From assembly GCA_037903475.1 (NCBI GenBank), contig JBAJFG010000341.1, forward strand, positions 417,501 to 481,500: a DNA stretch of 64,000 nucleotides, read 5' to 3'. Shown in pieces: positions 34,201 to 46,300 of this stretch. Each line of letters begins with the position of its first letter. The first letter of the stretch is position 1. Below the pieces are notes generated by a model, which worked only from the letters and a program-made list of their open reading frames with translations, was not told the origin of the DNA and searched no databases. This stretch comes from Ancylostoma caninum. Its lineage: Eukaryota > Nematoda > Chromadorea > Rhabditida > Ancylostomatidae. The position numbers and the translations under genes are program-made.

Positions 34201-37200
34201 GAGAACCAGGTCAACAGGGTAAGCAATCTTTTTGTTCTCGTATAAATGCTACAGGCTGCCCTTGAAAACACTCAAATTCTCTCTCAATTTTTCAAGACCA
34301 ATGATGTCAATCGATTGTAAATTTTGAGTATGGGCACGATTTTGAACACATGCACTTCACTTTTTTGGTCTATGTTTCACAAGACTATCGAATTTATAAA
34401 ACCGAAAACGCAAACCATCTTAGGAGTACAGTTTGGGTCAGATTGTTCTTGTGGGCTGCCTTCGAGTCGTGTACGACGTTCGTCATCCACTTCCACTATC
34501 AAAGCTCCCGCTTGTACATGTCTTAAAGGCAGCACCCACGAAGATTTTCATGTCCAAGGTTTTGGACGTTTTGGATGCTCAGCAACTGTACCAACAATTC
34601 TACGGAACTTGCACTGTCTGTCCGAAACTGTCGTAGACTTCTCAAGATATGAAGAAATGAAATGCGTGCTGCCTCATCATCTACTTATTATTAATTGGCA
34701 GTTCATGTGTGTGTGTGTGCATCTGTGCAGCCATTAAAACCAGCCATTAAAAACAATCGAGAACCAGCCATTAAAAACAAAAAATACCTAAACCATCGTG
34801 TTCAGCGCATCGAGTTATGTATAAAAACGTGGTAAATTTTGATTTTCACCTTTATTTAAAGATGTTTTGGGCCACTTTTGTCATGTTCAGACATGTTGAC
34901 TTCTTATTATGACCGGAACTTGTTTACAACTCACAAGGAAAGGATACTTGGTCAGTGTGGCCATTCATAGCAAGGTGCATATTGCACTATGCAGCCTGCG
35001 ACGCTGATTTCGAATCCGTTTTCAAAATTTACCAAACCCCTCTCTGCGATGAGTTATGCCCATTTTTGGTATTCATTAGGAAGCGCTGAGATTAGTTTCT
35101 AATGAGGGCTCGTAGCGCAACGGTAAATCTCTCATTCTCAAGACAGGCAATTACAGACTTACAGAGAACTCCAAACGGACGCAGTCAAGAGTCAGGAACG
35201 CGGCGCGGCTCTCTTGGGCAGAGTTACGGGAGCTCAGCATAGTGTGCGCCTCCGTCTCTGCCCAAGAGAGCCGCGCCGCGGTCTCGACTCTTGTCTGCGT
35301 ACGTTTGGAGTTCCCTATAGTTTCTGCTGAAGAATGAATATTGGTGAGAGCATCAGAGTTCGTTACAATGAGAACAACAATTGAAGAAAATCTCCTCACA
35401 ACCCCTATGTTCACAATGACCAGTCAAGTCCACAGTGAAGAAAAACACGACTCCATTAATTATAACTTAAAATTACGGAAAACATCTATATGAGAGTCTG
35501 ATTAGAAATTTCAGAACTCTACCATTCGAGTGAATTTTTAATTCCAGCCAAATATTGTTCCTGTCCAGATTTCGTTCGATGCCAAGGAAACAACAGTTGT
35601 GACTAAAAATTTTTTCGTTCGCTACTCTGTCTATCAGGAACTCCTAAGTTCTGACTATTTTGGAGTTTTTCATCATCATTCTATGCGTACAAACTATTGA
35701 AATTTAATCTTTGTAAACATAGCCACACCAACACACAACCGCTTCCAAAAATCGATTTAGTGGGAATTCTTCCAGATGCTCCCAAAACCTTCACATCATC
35801 TAATTTTGAGCCGAAAACACAATAGAACAACCTAAAAACGGCTTTTCAAGAAGAAACAAGCGATGAACAAAAACTGCAAGAAGGTGGAGGTAGCAGGATT
35901 CGAACCTGTGACACACTCTGCGCGAAGAACGCGCTACTTACCTCTGCACCACGGACCACAATAGGGATGCTGCATTAAACGTTCTAGATGACGCACGCAG
36001 CAAGAAACTCCCATGTTTCTATTATTTTTTAAATATTTTTCGCCAAGATACGAGCCAATAAGTACTTGTCTAAAGAAGGAAAGGCTTACTTTTGCCTTAC
36101 CTACCCATCCAGGTACACAAAGCTTAGAATTTCTACATGAATGAATACCAAAAATTGGCATAACTCATCGTAAAGAGGGGTTTGGTAATTTTTGAAAACG
36201 GATTCGAAATCAGCGTCGCAAGCTGCATAATGCAATATACACCTTGCTGTGAATGGCCACACTGACCAAGTATCCTTTCCTTGTCAGACTGGAATGGCCT
36301 GTGATCGCAAGACTATATGAAAGAGGAGAGATGGGTACGATGCCGCTAGGAGAAGGCTGAGCCGTGCGGACGAAGGATGACAGGGATGGGCGTTGCGATG
36401 TGACATGGATGAGGCTCAGATGAGGATCGCGCCAGCACAGGTGGGAGAAGATAATAAGAAACTATGAAAGGTCGCCAGCTATGTCAGAGGTGCGCGGGCG
36501 CCCGGTTTTGGGGGAGTTACTACTGAACGGATCAGCAGCTGTGAGAGTGATGCGCCGGTGTTCATAAATGCGGAATCGCCTGGAGATGGGTCCAACGGTC
36601 TGATAGGGGCGCGCTGGCGTCCGAAAACGGGGAAACGCCTGGAACCGTGTGGTCCAATCGTGTGATAATGGTGGACCGGGGCCCACAAGTAGGGAAACGC
36701 CCGGAGACATGTCTGATGGTGTGACAAGGGTGTGTCGGCCTCGGAAATTGGGGAAGCGCCTGGAAAAGGGTCCGGCGGTGTGACAAAGGTGCGCCGCCGA
36801 AAGTGGGGGGGGGGAATGTCTCGAACGGGTCCACTCTGCGAGAATGGTACGTTTGCGCTCAATAGAGGAGAACATATACACGAATGCAAGGCAAGCGAAT
36901 GAATAGGTGTTATTGTTTACAACCACTCTTTTTCCTTATGATGACCCTGTTTAAACTGCCAGCTCCCTCGGCCCATGGCATATTACACATATTATTATTG
37001 TGGCCGTTCACTATCAAAAGCTTTTGCACAGTTGCTCTCATACCAGCACGCTACTCCACGTAAACCGCGTGATAGGATATGAGAACTTGTAACATTTGGT
37101 TTTCATCATCTCCATTTATTTTCCTCACTGCGACGTGCCGCAGTGAAGTATCCCATAGGCCTAAAGTACGGTTCGCTCCGCAGCCAGTAGCAAATGGGTG

Positions 37201-40200
37201 CCCCCGGGCGACCCGGGGTCGCCCCTCTGCGTCCCTCTGTTAAACACTGAATTAACGAGGCCGAAAGTGAGTAAATGGATAAAATCACTACCGGATTTCT
37301 ATGAACCGGCCGTGTGGAAAGTGTGTGCAGGAAAACTAGTGCTCTACGATGCTTTTGAAAAATTGACGATTGGGCACATTTTCATTTTCTTCCAATTTTC
37401 ACGGTCCAACTTCAGACGAATTTCATGTTTGCTGAGACCTCTACCATGCAGTTACTTAGAGCTAGTCTTGCTCTAATGAAACCCTTAAAAAGGAGGGAAT
37501 CCGAACATTATAACTTTACGTTCCTAGGTTGTGAATTATGCATCGAGCGTACAAAGCGCTAGACGAAAAGTTCAAAAGTCAATTCCTTCTCTTCCTCCAA
37601 TGTTCTGAGAAACGAAATTGATCATTTCGATACATCCGCAAGGGAATGTATTGAAATACAGGTTCCCCATAGAATCTCCAAGAATTCCAAAATTCGAAAA
37701 AAGAAAATCGAAAATTCGGTCGCTTCGCTCCGAGAAGTTAGTGACAGCTGCTTGTCCCCTACAGCGAGCTAGGAGTCTCAGCAGTACCCCTCAGCAGTAC
37801 TCGAAAGCTTGCTCAAACTAGCCGAATGTTGTACGTTTCCAAACCAGTAGACATCAGCGAATTAAGACTTCGAGAAAATGAAGGATGCATCCCAAATTGA
37901 AGTTGTTGAATGAAGAATGCAATGGAATTAAAAATGAGAAAGATAATCAGAATATCGCAGCCTGCATATAGCTATAACGTTCTTTTGACTATTTGAAAGA
38001 TCAATTACGCTACGACAACCGATATGACCTCTCTAATCCTGTAGGTAACAGGAAAAACCAGAACAATGCCTGAAGGGTTGGCGTGACTTTCACAGATCCA
38101 TTCGTAATCGCTGTGCTGACCTCGCGACTATTCGATAATACGCCTCAAGCGGTGCAACGTTGGTTATACAGCATGGTAACGCAAGTCAGTCCAACATCAA
38201 TATCTGCTGTCATGCTTTTAACACTTCGCAGATGCAAATTCATTCCAATTTCTGAATTTGGCCTAATTTGATAGCTATTTCAATCAAATGACGTATCTTC
38301 TATGGCGAATTTATCATCTTCATTTATGCTTCACCTTTCCGTTTGAGATGAAATGAAATTTACAGCACTATGCTGTATAGTTTGACGAAACTGCTGATGA
38401 TCTTCACTGAGGTTGCCATCTCGCTGGAAGAGGCACCCAGCTGTCACTAACTTCGCATTTTTGGAGCGAAGCCACAGAATTTTCAACAATTTTAGAAATT
38501 TTGTAGACTCTACGGGGAAACTGTATTTTGAAACAATCCAACCCGATTACTTCGTAGTCATCAATTTTGTTCCTCAGAATATTGAGGGAAGGGAAGCAAT
38601 TATTTTTAACTTTTTGTCTAGCGCTCAATGCACTCGATTCGGAATTCACAACCTGAAAATCTAGAATCACATTTCTCTGATTCTCTGATTTTTTGAGGAA
38701 TCTTATAGAGCAATACTATCTCTAATCAACTGTGCTGTACTGATTTCGACAAAGCAGTGGAATTCGTCTGAAGTAGCACCGTGAAAATTGGAAAAAATGA
38801 AAATGTGCTCAATCGTCAATTTTTCGAAAGCATCGTAGAGCACTAGTTCTACTGCACGCACTTTCCACACGGTCCGTTCATAGAAATCCGGTAGTGGTTT
38901 TATCCATTTACTCAATTGTGGCCTCGTTAATTTAATGTTTAATAGAGGGACGCAAAGGGACGACCCCGGGTCGCCCGGGGGCACCATTTGCTACTGGCTG
39001 CGGAGCGAACCGTACATTTCTATTGTTAGGCCAGTGGCGGACGCAGGGGCGGGGGGGGGGGGGCGCCCCCCCCCCCCCCGAGAATGGGTCGCCAAATTTT
39101 CGAAATTACTTTACAATACAAATAAAAATCTTGTGTTAGTTTATTTTTAATTGTTTATTTTTATTATTATTTTTAATATATTTTTATTTATTGTTTATTA
39201 TTATAATTAATATTATTATTAATTTTATTTTCCGTCTGGATCCCCAAAACGGCGGAGACCCCACTTTTCTTCCCACGCCCCCCCTCCCGCCCACTTTCTG
39301 CGTCCGCCACTGTGTTAGGCTTAGGGCTATGTGGTTGACATTTTTTCCAAATATCAACATTGCTACACGGAATGAAGGCGTGGGTAAGAAACGCCACGAA
39401 TTCCTTCAAGTTAACCTTGAATGTTGCACAGTTAGTCAGTACGCGAGTTTTTATTTTCCATAAAATGTGAATGGACTTGAGGCGGTGGAAAAGCGATGAG
39501 GTTTCGGTTTCTTCGAGAATTATGAGAGAAATCTTGGCCTGATTCTGTCATGGCCTCACATGAAGAACTTCGACGATCACGTCCAGGCCATTAGTTATCA
39601 AAGCAGTTTATGCGCACGAACGCTTAGATTCTTGGCGACGATTTTTTGTTGGTTGCACAAGTTTGCACAGTTACGGCAGATGGAAGATTTTTGGCTGATC
39701 CCAAATTGTTGGCTTTCTGGCTGCCGTTGTCTGTATCGTCAGGATCTGGATATATGTACTAACAGCAAGAGGTCGTAGCGACTCCAGATAATTTTCGTAT
39801 TCCCGTGAAGTGCGATCAGTCTCGCGGTCTAATAGTCATGTAGGAAATACTACTTCATGAGTTTATGGAATGCTTGAACATCTACGCTTAGAACTCCCGT
39901 TTCGCTTTCGCAGTTTTGGTGATGGGACCACGTTATTACAATTATATACCTGGTCGTTTTCTTACCCTATCTCAGATAAACCATCGGAGGGACAGCAGTA
40001 GAATGAGATCTTTATCATGTAATTAAGAAGTGAGAGATGTAGAGATGAAAGGATTCGGAAGGAATGTCTTCGCTACTGCCTCTCCGCTTCCTGCTGGACT
40101 GGCTCCGAAGTAGTGCAGGAGAACAGATTTCTGTAGAGAACGGTTCGGAAGGACCGCATCAGAAAACCCGAATAACCGCAGCAGGGAACCGGAAGAACCG

Positions 40201-40385
40201 CAGGTCACCCGTTTTCTGCAGCGGTTCTTCAGAAAATTTGTCTGAGAGAGATGCGGTTGCTTCCATCCATACAGGAATGCATAGAAAAACTTTTTTCAGG
40301 ACCTCCAGGACCTCCGGGCCAACCAGGCTTATCCGGCGGTGATGCTGCCTACTGCTCCTGCCCAGAGAGATCTCCTAGGAAGTAG
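31209..40385 (+). CDS. Nematode cuticle collagen
   Basis: Cuticle collagens are secreted, trimerise and are cross-linked into the exoskeleton. Six exons join in frame: 31209-31276, 31338-31534, 31626-31789, 31848-31956, 34030-34218 and 40300-40385; 270 residues. The N-terminus is a hydrophobic signal-anchor (GACALSLVSIVALY) followed by the cuticle-collagen N-terminal domain (residues about 24-58, with FSELETKVWKEL). A basic RSPRQ near 63-67 may be the subtilisin-type cleavage site. Cys cluster YCECEYGNSC precedes a short Gly-X-Y block (83-110), an interruption with GCRICP (122-127), and one uninterrupted Gly-X-Y block from 129 to near the end, closing AAYCSCPERSPRK. Introns 4 (2.1 kb) and 5 (6.1 kb) are transposon-filled. 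The second exon's acceptor (GTTTAAG) was chosen because the alternative CAG gives a stop. Confidence 0.92.
32031..33139. mobile_element. Tc1/mariner-type element with TA duplication, in collagen intron 4
   Basis: Ends CAGTGCGGTCAAAAGGA (left) and CAGTCGCGGTCAAAAGGA (right, complement) are flanked by TA (32029-32030, 33140-33141). 1109 bp including a nested 264-bp hAT element plus its duplication. No transposase frame recognised. Confidence 0.75.
32293..32556. mobile_element. Short hAT element (CAGTGGCGGA ends), copy 1
   Basis: Ends CAGTGGCGGACGC and CTTCCGCCACTG, with a perfect 8-bp duplication ATAATTGG (32285-32292, 32557-32564). Contains a G run and an AT-rich core. Same family as 39032-39312, in opposite orientation. 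Confidence 0.9.
34527..34675. mobile_element. Probable short AGGCAGCACCCACG (family b) element
   Basis: TTAA then AGGCAGCACCCACGAAGATT begins at about 34527; a matching CGTGCTGCCT stands at about 34665-34675 but without TTAA after it. Confidence 0.45.
35166..35313. repeat. Nested GC-rich foldback
   Basis: GAACTCCAAACGGACGCAGT near the left pairs with the complement at the right end; the arms also share CGGCGCGGCTCTCTTGGGCA. Imperfect, about 148 bp in all. Confidence 0.75.
35884..35962 (-). repeat. tRNA-like sequence inside foldback element
   Basis: On the minus strand: TGGTGCAGAGG (A-box-like), a GCGC stem with 7-base loop, and a perfect B box GGTTCGAATCC. Acceptor stem pairing is poor, so a tRNA pseudogene or tRNA-derived repeat is more likely than a working tRNA. 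Confidence 0.45.
36480..36850 (-). repeat. ~60-bp minisatellite array, site 3 (minus strand)
   Basis: About six units of ~60 bp on the minus strand, e.g. GGACCCATCTCCAGGCGATT and GGACCCTTTTCCAGGCGCTT, with GCGCCCC and TCACAC words. This is the same unit order as sites 1 and 2 but more diverged. Lies in collagen intron 5. Confidence 0.75.
37166..39015. mobile_element. Foldback element with ~310-bp inverted arms, collagen intron 5
   Basis: The left arm (37166 to about 37480) and right arm (about 38701-39015) are inverted copies, starting GTACGGTTCGCTCCGCAGCC. Each arm keeps the same open frame of about 92-94 codons (LVLYDAFEKLTI in both), on opposite strands. No target duplication seen. Confidence 0.82.
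39032..39312. mobile_element. Short hAT element (CAGTGGCGGA ends), copy 2
   Basis: Ends CAGTGGCGGACGCAG and CTGCGTCCGCCACTG, with a perfect 8-bp duplication TGTTAGGC (39024-39031, 39313-39320). 281 bp with long G and C runs at one side. Confidence 0.92.
40040..40240. repeat. Dispersed repeat, GGAAGGACCGCA family
   Basis: Shares GGTTCGGAAGGACCGCA, ACCGCAGGTCACC and TTCTTC..GGTTTTCTGC words with 42640-42850. It ends just before the last collagen exon. Confidence 0.55.
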
Positions 40386-43300
40386 TGATTATGTTGATGA
40401 TTTCACTCTTCTACTATTGGTCGTTTCTGTAATTAGCTGTAGTTGATACTTTGTGCAAAAGGCTGCACAACGATGGCAGAGATTAGTGTTGAAAAACCAT
40501 AGATGAGAAGGTATGAAGGCGTTCTGCGCTATCAACCTATATTCTGATCGTTTCTTTACAATGTTATTTTGATAAATATATGTGCATTCCTTTCATTATC
40601 ACTTCGACCACCACTGCTCTCGATGACTCAGTATTCCTTTCTCCACTCCAACGTGTAGGTTTTTGTACAGCAGTGGGAATTGGTGGAGGTACGGGGGGGG
40701 GGGGGTAGTGGTGGAGGGTAAGAGGAGCCCAATCCGTGATAACCGTGATAACAATGTGTACAAAATTATTGCACACTAGCTACCGTACCCGGCTTCGCTC
40801 GGGTGTTTTATTACCTTGGCTACATCATACTGCTGAGCCCAATTACTATCATCGACAAATTCATTAAAATCTCTATAATTTTGGTGATCAGCATGTTCCC
40901 AGGTGACGTTTCCCATCGACATGTGGGAGAAAAGTTAGCAAAGCTACTTCGGTGACATTGAATCGACGTATTCGTACAAAGTGGTTGTCATATTCATACT
41001 CAGCATATCGATGAGCCCCATGAGAGATGTCTTCACCGCTCCATTGAGCGGAAGAGCCAAAAATCAATAAAATCGAAAAACCGATATTTCATGCAAAATG
41101 TTTGTCGTATTCCTATTCAGCTTATTGAGAAACCCAAGAAGACATGTCTTTGTCCGTCCCCGAGGGAAAATGGGGAAAAATCGATAAAATCAATAAGTCA
41201 ATATTTCGTGCAAAATGGTTGTCATTCTTATTCAGCGTATTGAGGTACCCCAGTAGACATGCCTTTACCACCCCATGATCAAGAATAGCGAAAAATCAAT
41301 AAAATCAATGAATCAATATCTCGCGCAAAATGGTTGTCATATTCGTGTTCAGCGCATTGAGGTACCCCAGTAGACATGCCTTTACCATCCCATGATCAAG
41401 AATAGCGAAAAATCAATAAAATCAATAGATCGATGAAATGGCGCGAAATGGTTGTCATATTCGTGTTCAGCGCATTGGTGTACCCCAGTAGGCATGTTCT
41501 CGCTAGTCCCTGGTCAAGAAGGGCGAAAAATCAATAAAATCAATAAATCGATAAATTGGCGTAAAATGGTTGTCATATTCGTGTTCAGCGCATTGAGCTA
41601 TCCCAGTAGGCATGTTCTCGCTGGTCCCTGGTGAAGAAGAGTGAAAAATCAATAAAATCGATATAATCGATAAACCAATCGATAATCCGGGTGCACAGTA
41701 GCCTATAACCTCCGCCGGCCAGTGGGGAGTCTACCTGCAAAATTTGGTCCCGATCGGTTCATCCTCCGCGATTTCTATTCGGAACACACAAACACACACA
41801 CAAACAAACTTTCACTTTTATATATATAGAAGTAACATTTTTCATAACAGAGATAAAGAGTTCGTGTCAACTTCTGTTCCCACTTTATCACTATTTTTCA
41901 GTAATAATTTGGAATTAATTTAATTTGTAGAGGTTTTCGGAAGACCTCTATTTCAAAAATGGAAAGTTTTTTTTAATTCAAAAGTCACACAAATCAGAAT
42001 TTGCCAGTGGTTTTATCACTTTAATTCAGCTATTATTTGCCTTTGTTGGTTTTTCTACTCTATTGTTACTCAATTTAATTTGAAAATGGCCTTCGAATTC
42101 TAGCTAATTTTGAAGTTTCCGCCGTGCAAATCTCCTCTCTGGTGGACACCTTGCTTTTCTCGCACTGCCTCCCATTTGCTGATCCTTAGATCTACAAGGA
42201 ACTGCAAACGACCGTGAATACGGGCAGTGGCGCGGCGGGGTGGCGGTCAAGACCTACGCTGCGACGCGACCGCACCGCATGCGTATGCGTCTAAGGTTCA
42301 GCCTGATCCTTCAAATTCAACGCACTGAATGACATCGGTGGCTACCTCCTCACAGTTTGTTGGCTGCGGTAGCATTTACATGTCCTACTCAAGCTTAGAA
42401 AACTTGTTCGTTTCCCCGCAGAACCGCTGGAACCTTCGACGGCAGCAGCCGCGACGCGGAATCAACCAATCACAGCTCAGCAGCGTACCTCTTGTCACGC
42501 AGCCGGCGCGGCGGGGCGTGGCGCTCTGGCTGTCTGCTGCACTCCTGGACCGACGATACTTTGATCATGCTCTCTGGTACTCTCTGTCCAAGGCTGCCGC
42601 GCCGCGGCACTGGTTCGTATTTACCTGACCGTTTGGAGTTTCCTGCTCAGACGAATTGTCGGAAGTACCGCAGCAGAAAAAATTGCGCTCATACGATTAA
42701 GAAGCGAGAATGTTTTCTGCTGTTTTCCTTCCGAATCCCGCCGCAACAGCTATTCGGAAGGACCGCAGCGGCTATTCGGAAGAAATGAAGCAGGAAACGG
42801 GAAGGACCGCAGGTCACCTGTCGATTCTTCCGGTTTTCTGCTGTGGTCCCTGTCTGAGTGTATGTTTCCTTTGAGGTAGGACCAGAAAATCAACACCGTG
42901 CCCGCTTCATGATATGATAAATTCCAAAGAGAAGTTACCTATCGGTGATTATGGTATTTGTGGTGTTTGTATTCTCCAAAACCTCCTGAAATGTTGTGCA
43001 AGGGTTTGTTTGAGACGTTGATTAATGACAAAGCTGCAACCTAGCGCTAGACATTTTTCAAATATTCCAATCAAGTGAAGTTAAGCTCGTACCCTTACAA
43101 CACTTTTCATTACATTAAGAAAGTATAAGTGACTACTACTACTATCTGAAATGCTACTGCTCCTGTGCTGTTTTTCGACCGTTTGAATAAACTTTGCTTT
43201 TGCTAAAGTGAAAGCAGGATCACGACAGCACAAACTGTTGAGCCTGACTGTAGCGAGCAGAGACTTCTGCTCAAAACTCAGTTTCAAATTCCATTATAAT

Positions 43301-43386
43301 GCAATCTCTTCTCCTTAATTAGTTGAGTGCGAAGACCCCTCTTTAACCCGTTTGAGAAATCTGAAGAAGTACCGAACAAGAATGGT
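40386..43386. other. Gap between collagen and the Costars gene
   Basis: No exon seen. Contains a G run at 40690-40706, the 117-bp tandem array described separately, an ACACACAAAC-type simple repeat near 41785, and at 42640-42850 another copy of the GGAAGGACCGCA repeat. Confidence 0.45.
40980..41690 (+). repeat. ~117-bp tandem repeat, six units
   Basis: The word TTGTCATATTCGTGTTCAGC recurs at about 40984, 41101, 41219, 41333, 41450 and 41568. Each unit continues GCATTGAGGTACCCCAGTAG and ends in AAAATCAATAAAATCAATA. Flanks (40784 CCCGGCTTCGCTCGGGTG; 41695-41810 CCGGCCAGTGGGGAG..TTTCACTTTTATATATATAG) suggest the array is the core of a larger dispersed element. Confidence 0.8.
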
Positions 43387-46300
43387 TCATTGTTTACTCG
43401 TATCAACAGCATGTTTAAGTTCTTCATCTGACAGTAATAATGTTATTATCACATCCTCATCCCGTCTTTGAAACAACATTTCACCCTCGAAATCCACCAT
43501 GTGATGCTTGCGTGCTCGCAACAGCATGCCCACAACCTGAAAGTAAGAGGAGCGCATCCAAATCCGAAAATATGCACCACGTTTACCAGTCACTTCATCG
43601 TGCGGTGATCATCCCTTAGTTGCCAAGGATTTGCACTCCACTGAGAAGTATAGAAAATGTTCATAAGGAATACTTGGAGATATCTGAGGTTTGACTAGGA
43701 TGACTTAATGTATGTGAAAAAGTTTCCGCCCTTTAGCGGTAAGCAGCTATAATAGTTGGTTATCCTTGCAAATGGTTTGCAAACGCTGCTTAGCTTGTTG
43801 GATTGACATCTGTTAATAATATTCGGTACTCATTTGTTTCGAGTTGCACCAACACCGTTGCGTTTTACAGTGATAATCATAACGAATTTGAGCCAAATAA
43901 GCATTTTTTGCCACAATAACCCTATCGTAACCCTACAAAAGTGGGGTTACGGTAAGAAATGGATATGATATTCGTGTTCAGCACCCCAAATAACTACTCT
44001 GCACGAAAGCCGTCAAGGGAAGGCTTGAAGCACTTGGCTGGGATGTGCTACCTCATGAGGCTTATTCATCAGAGTGTGCCCCGTCAGACTACCGTTCGTT
44101 TCGGTAGATGCCCCCCCCCCCGGCCTTTCCGAGCAGCGCTTCCAATCTTTTGAAGATGTCGAAAAATGGGTGAAAGAATGGATCGAGTGGACAGAATGGA
44201 CGAGGCTTTTTACCGCTGCGGCGTCCATCTTCACCCAAAAAGATACGAACGGTTGTAGCCAACGATGGCCAACACTTTGATTGAGGTATCTGCTTTGTTT
44301 CCTTTTCAATAAAGACTCAATTTTACTCAAAAAACGGCGGAAACTTTTTGAAATACAATGTCTACAAATTCTTTAAAAAAGTACACTCGGCGCGCGAAGT
44401 TGCGTTCTTTTCGTTCTGCCCCTATAAATTTGTTAAGACGCAATGTACTGCAAAATAAAACCCGAAGACAAGAACCGTGATCGATCGAACTTAAGTCCGA
44501 TATGAGGTAGATGTCACAATTTTTAGCTTGAGCATGAAATTTTAAGTGTTCTTGTCTCGCCACAATTTAGTCTCGCATCGCGTGGCTCGCCGCCGGCGGC
44601 ACCGCGCGCCGTTCGCGACGAAATTTCTCAAAATAAGAAACGCTCCAGTTCCACAACTTAACACGAAATTTATAGCAAATTGCTCATAGATATGTTAAAC
44701 AGTCATATACGGTTCCCCAGATCCACTCTTCGATATACTGCATTTCAACAAATTTATAGGGATGGAACGAAAAGAACACAACTTCGCGGACCGAGTGTCC
44801 ATTTTTAAAGAATTTAGCGAGGGTACTGTACCTAATAGTTGCTGTTCGTTGATTCATGCATTTAACCATTTTCACTGTTCAGTTTTGTTCGTTAAATTGA
44901 GAACATATTTGCAAGGAGCATTAGATAGAATAAAATAAGGTGAAGGCATCGAAAAGAATGAAGGGTCCTTTTTAAACTCGAAATGTTTTAATTATCTTCT
45001 TCTACGCCACTCAAGTCGTAAAATGGTATTCCTTATTTCCATCGCCCCAACGACTCGAAAGTGACTTCATATCAACACTAATGTTAATGTCAGTGATCAA
45101 AAGTTACAAGTGTGTATGTCGACGTGTAGACAATAGAATGACGTGTAGACGATGTGTGTGTAGACAGTGGGAATGAAGTTTTTTTTCTTTTCAAAATGGC
45201 TTATTCTTCGAATTTTCCCGCGTCTTCATCAACCTTCAGTAGAGATGTTCACAGCTAAGTTACTGTTTCGGCTCCTCGTTCTAATTGCTTGAGTAGCTTT
45301 CTCGGTCAGTTTAGTAACTTCTAGAAAATCCCAATTTTCCTGTGGACATATTACATTAGGGCAGCAGCAAAGTCTTGAGCCGTTTGCCACTTTTTTCTGT
45401 TTTATTTTCTTTTATCCAGCGTACAATGGAATTCTCTCAAACCATGTTCAGCTACTGTAATGTCCAACTGATGGACAGGTCAGCGGTTCCTTTCTCCCAG
45501 AACTGACGAAGCTGGGAGTCAGAAAAAAATCGCTGACCGACCTTTTAACATCTCAAACTTTGGTGAACTTTTTCCTTAACTAAGAATGTCTCAAAGGCAG
45601 TGTCTCGCCTCATTTTCGTTGCTGGGATATCAGCAGAATCTGGACCTACTTGACTGGCTGAGTTCAAAGATGTATATGATTTTTGATGAGCCTCTCGAAA
45701 AACCCGTTTTTGAGGGACCAAATCAATTTGGCACGGACGAGTTCCTCGGCAATGAAACTGCCTGACTTCTATGGCCTTCCTTGATCTTATTGATGGCATA
45801 GGTGTTCTCATTGCAGAAAACTGCGCCGTAGTGTTGATCTGCCCCTGAAAAGGCGAGAGGCGCCTCGTACACCGGCCGAGAATTTGGCCAAATTCTCGGC
45901 CGGTGTGCCTGAGATGAGACACTGAACGAAATAGACGGTAGTCGGAGATGACAATGCCAGGGGAATGAAGTGAATGGGGAACCATATCCCAGCCCGGCTG
46001 ATCCAATTAAAAGCAGGTTTCTTTACCTACATGGGGGTTAGCGTGATCGTGGAGTAGGAGTACGGAAGCTCGTCTCGGCCGCTTTTCTCGAAAAGCGTCC
46101 GCGACTTTCTGGAGCTGATTGGCGTAGATGTTACCGGTGAGTGTGTCTCCTTGCGTGAGAACCCGTAATACAGTAGTCCTCGCGGATCAGAGAAGTAGCA
46201 AAGGAGACATTGGTGGTGAAGTAGGATTTGGCGGGTCTCTTCCCTGAGGGCGCCACATGACACGATGTGAGTTAAAATTGTAGGTGACCCAACTCCCACC

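Larger units (their letters stand above)
34933..36284. mobile_element. Foldback element with ~155-bp inverted ends, collagen intron 5
   Basis: The left arm (34933 to about 35090) begins ACAAGGAAAGGATACTTGGT and the right arm (about 36155-36284) is its complement; both include TTCGAATCCGTTTTCAAAA. Inside lies a second foldback at 35166-35313 and a tRNA-like segment. No transposase frame. Confidence 0.8.

Noticed and set aside
35884..35962. Possible functional tRNA-Arg (TCT)
   Set aside because: The B box is perfect and a 7-base anticodon-like loop exists, but the acceptor stem and the outer anticodon pair do not form; it also sits inside a mobile element.
36462..36926. Three overlapping minus-strand Pro-rich frames
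   Set aside because: Same cause: the third minisatellite array is open in several frames.
40564..40776. Pro-rich minus-strand frame
   Set aside because: Produced by the G run at 40690-40706.
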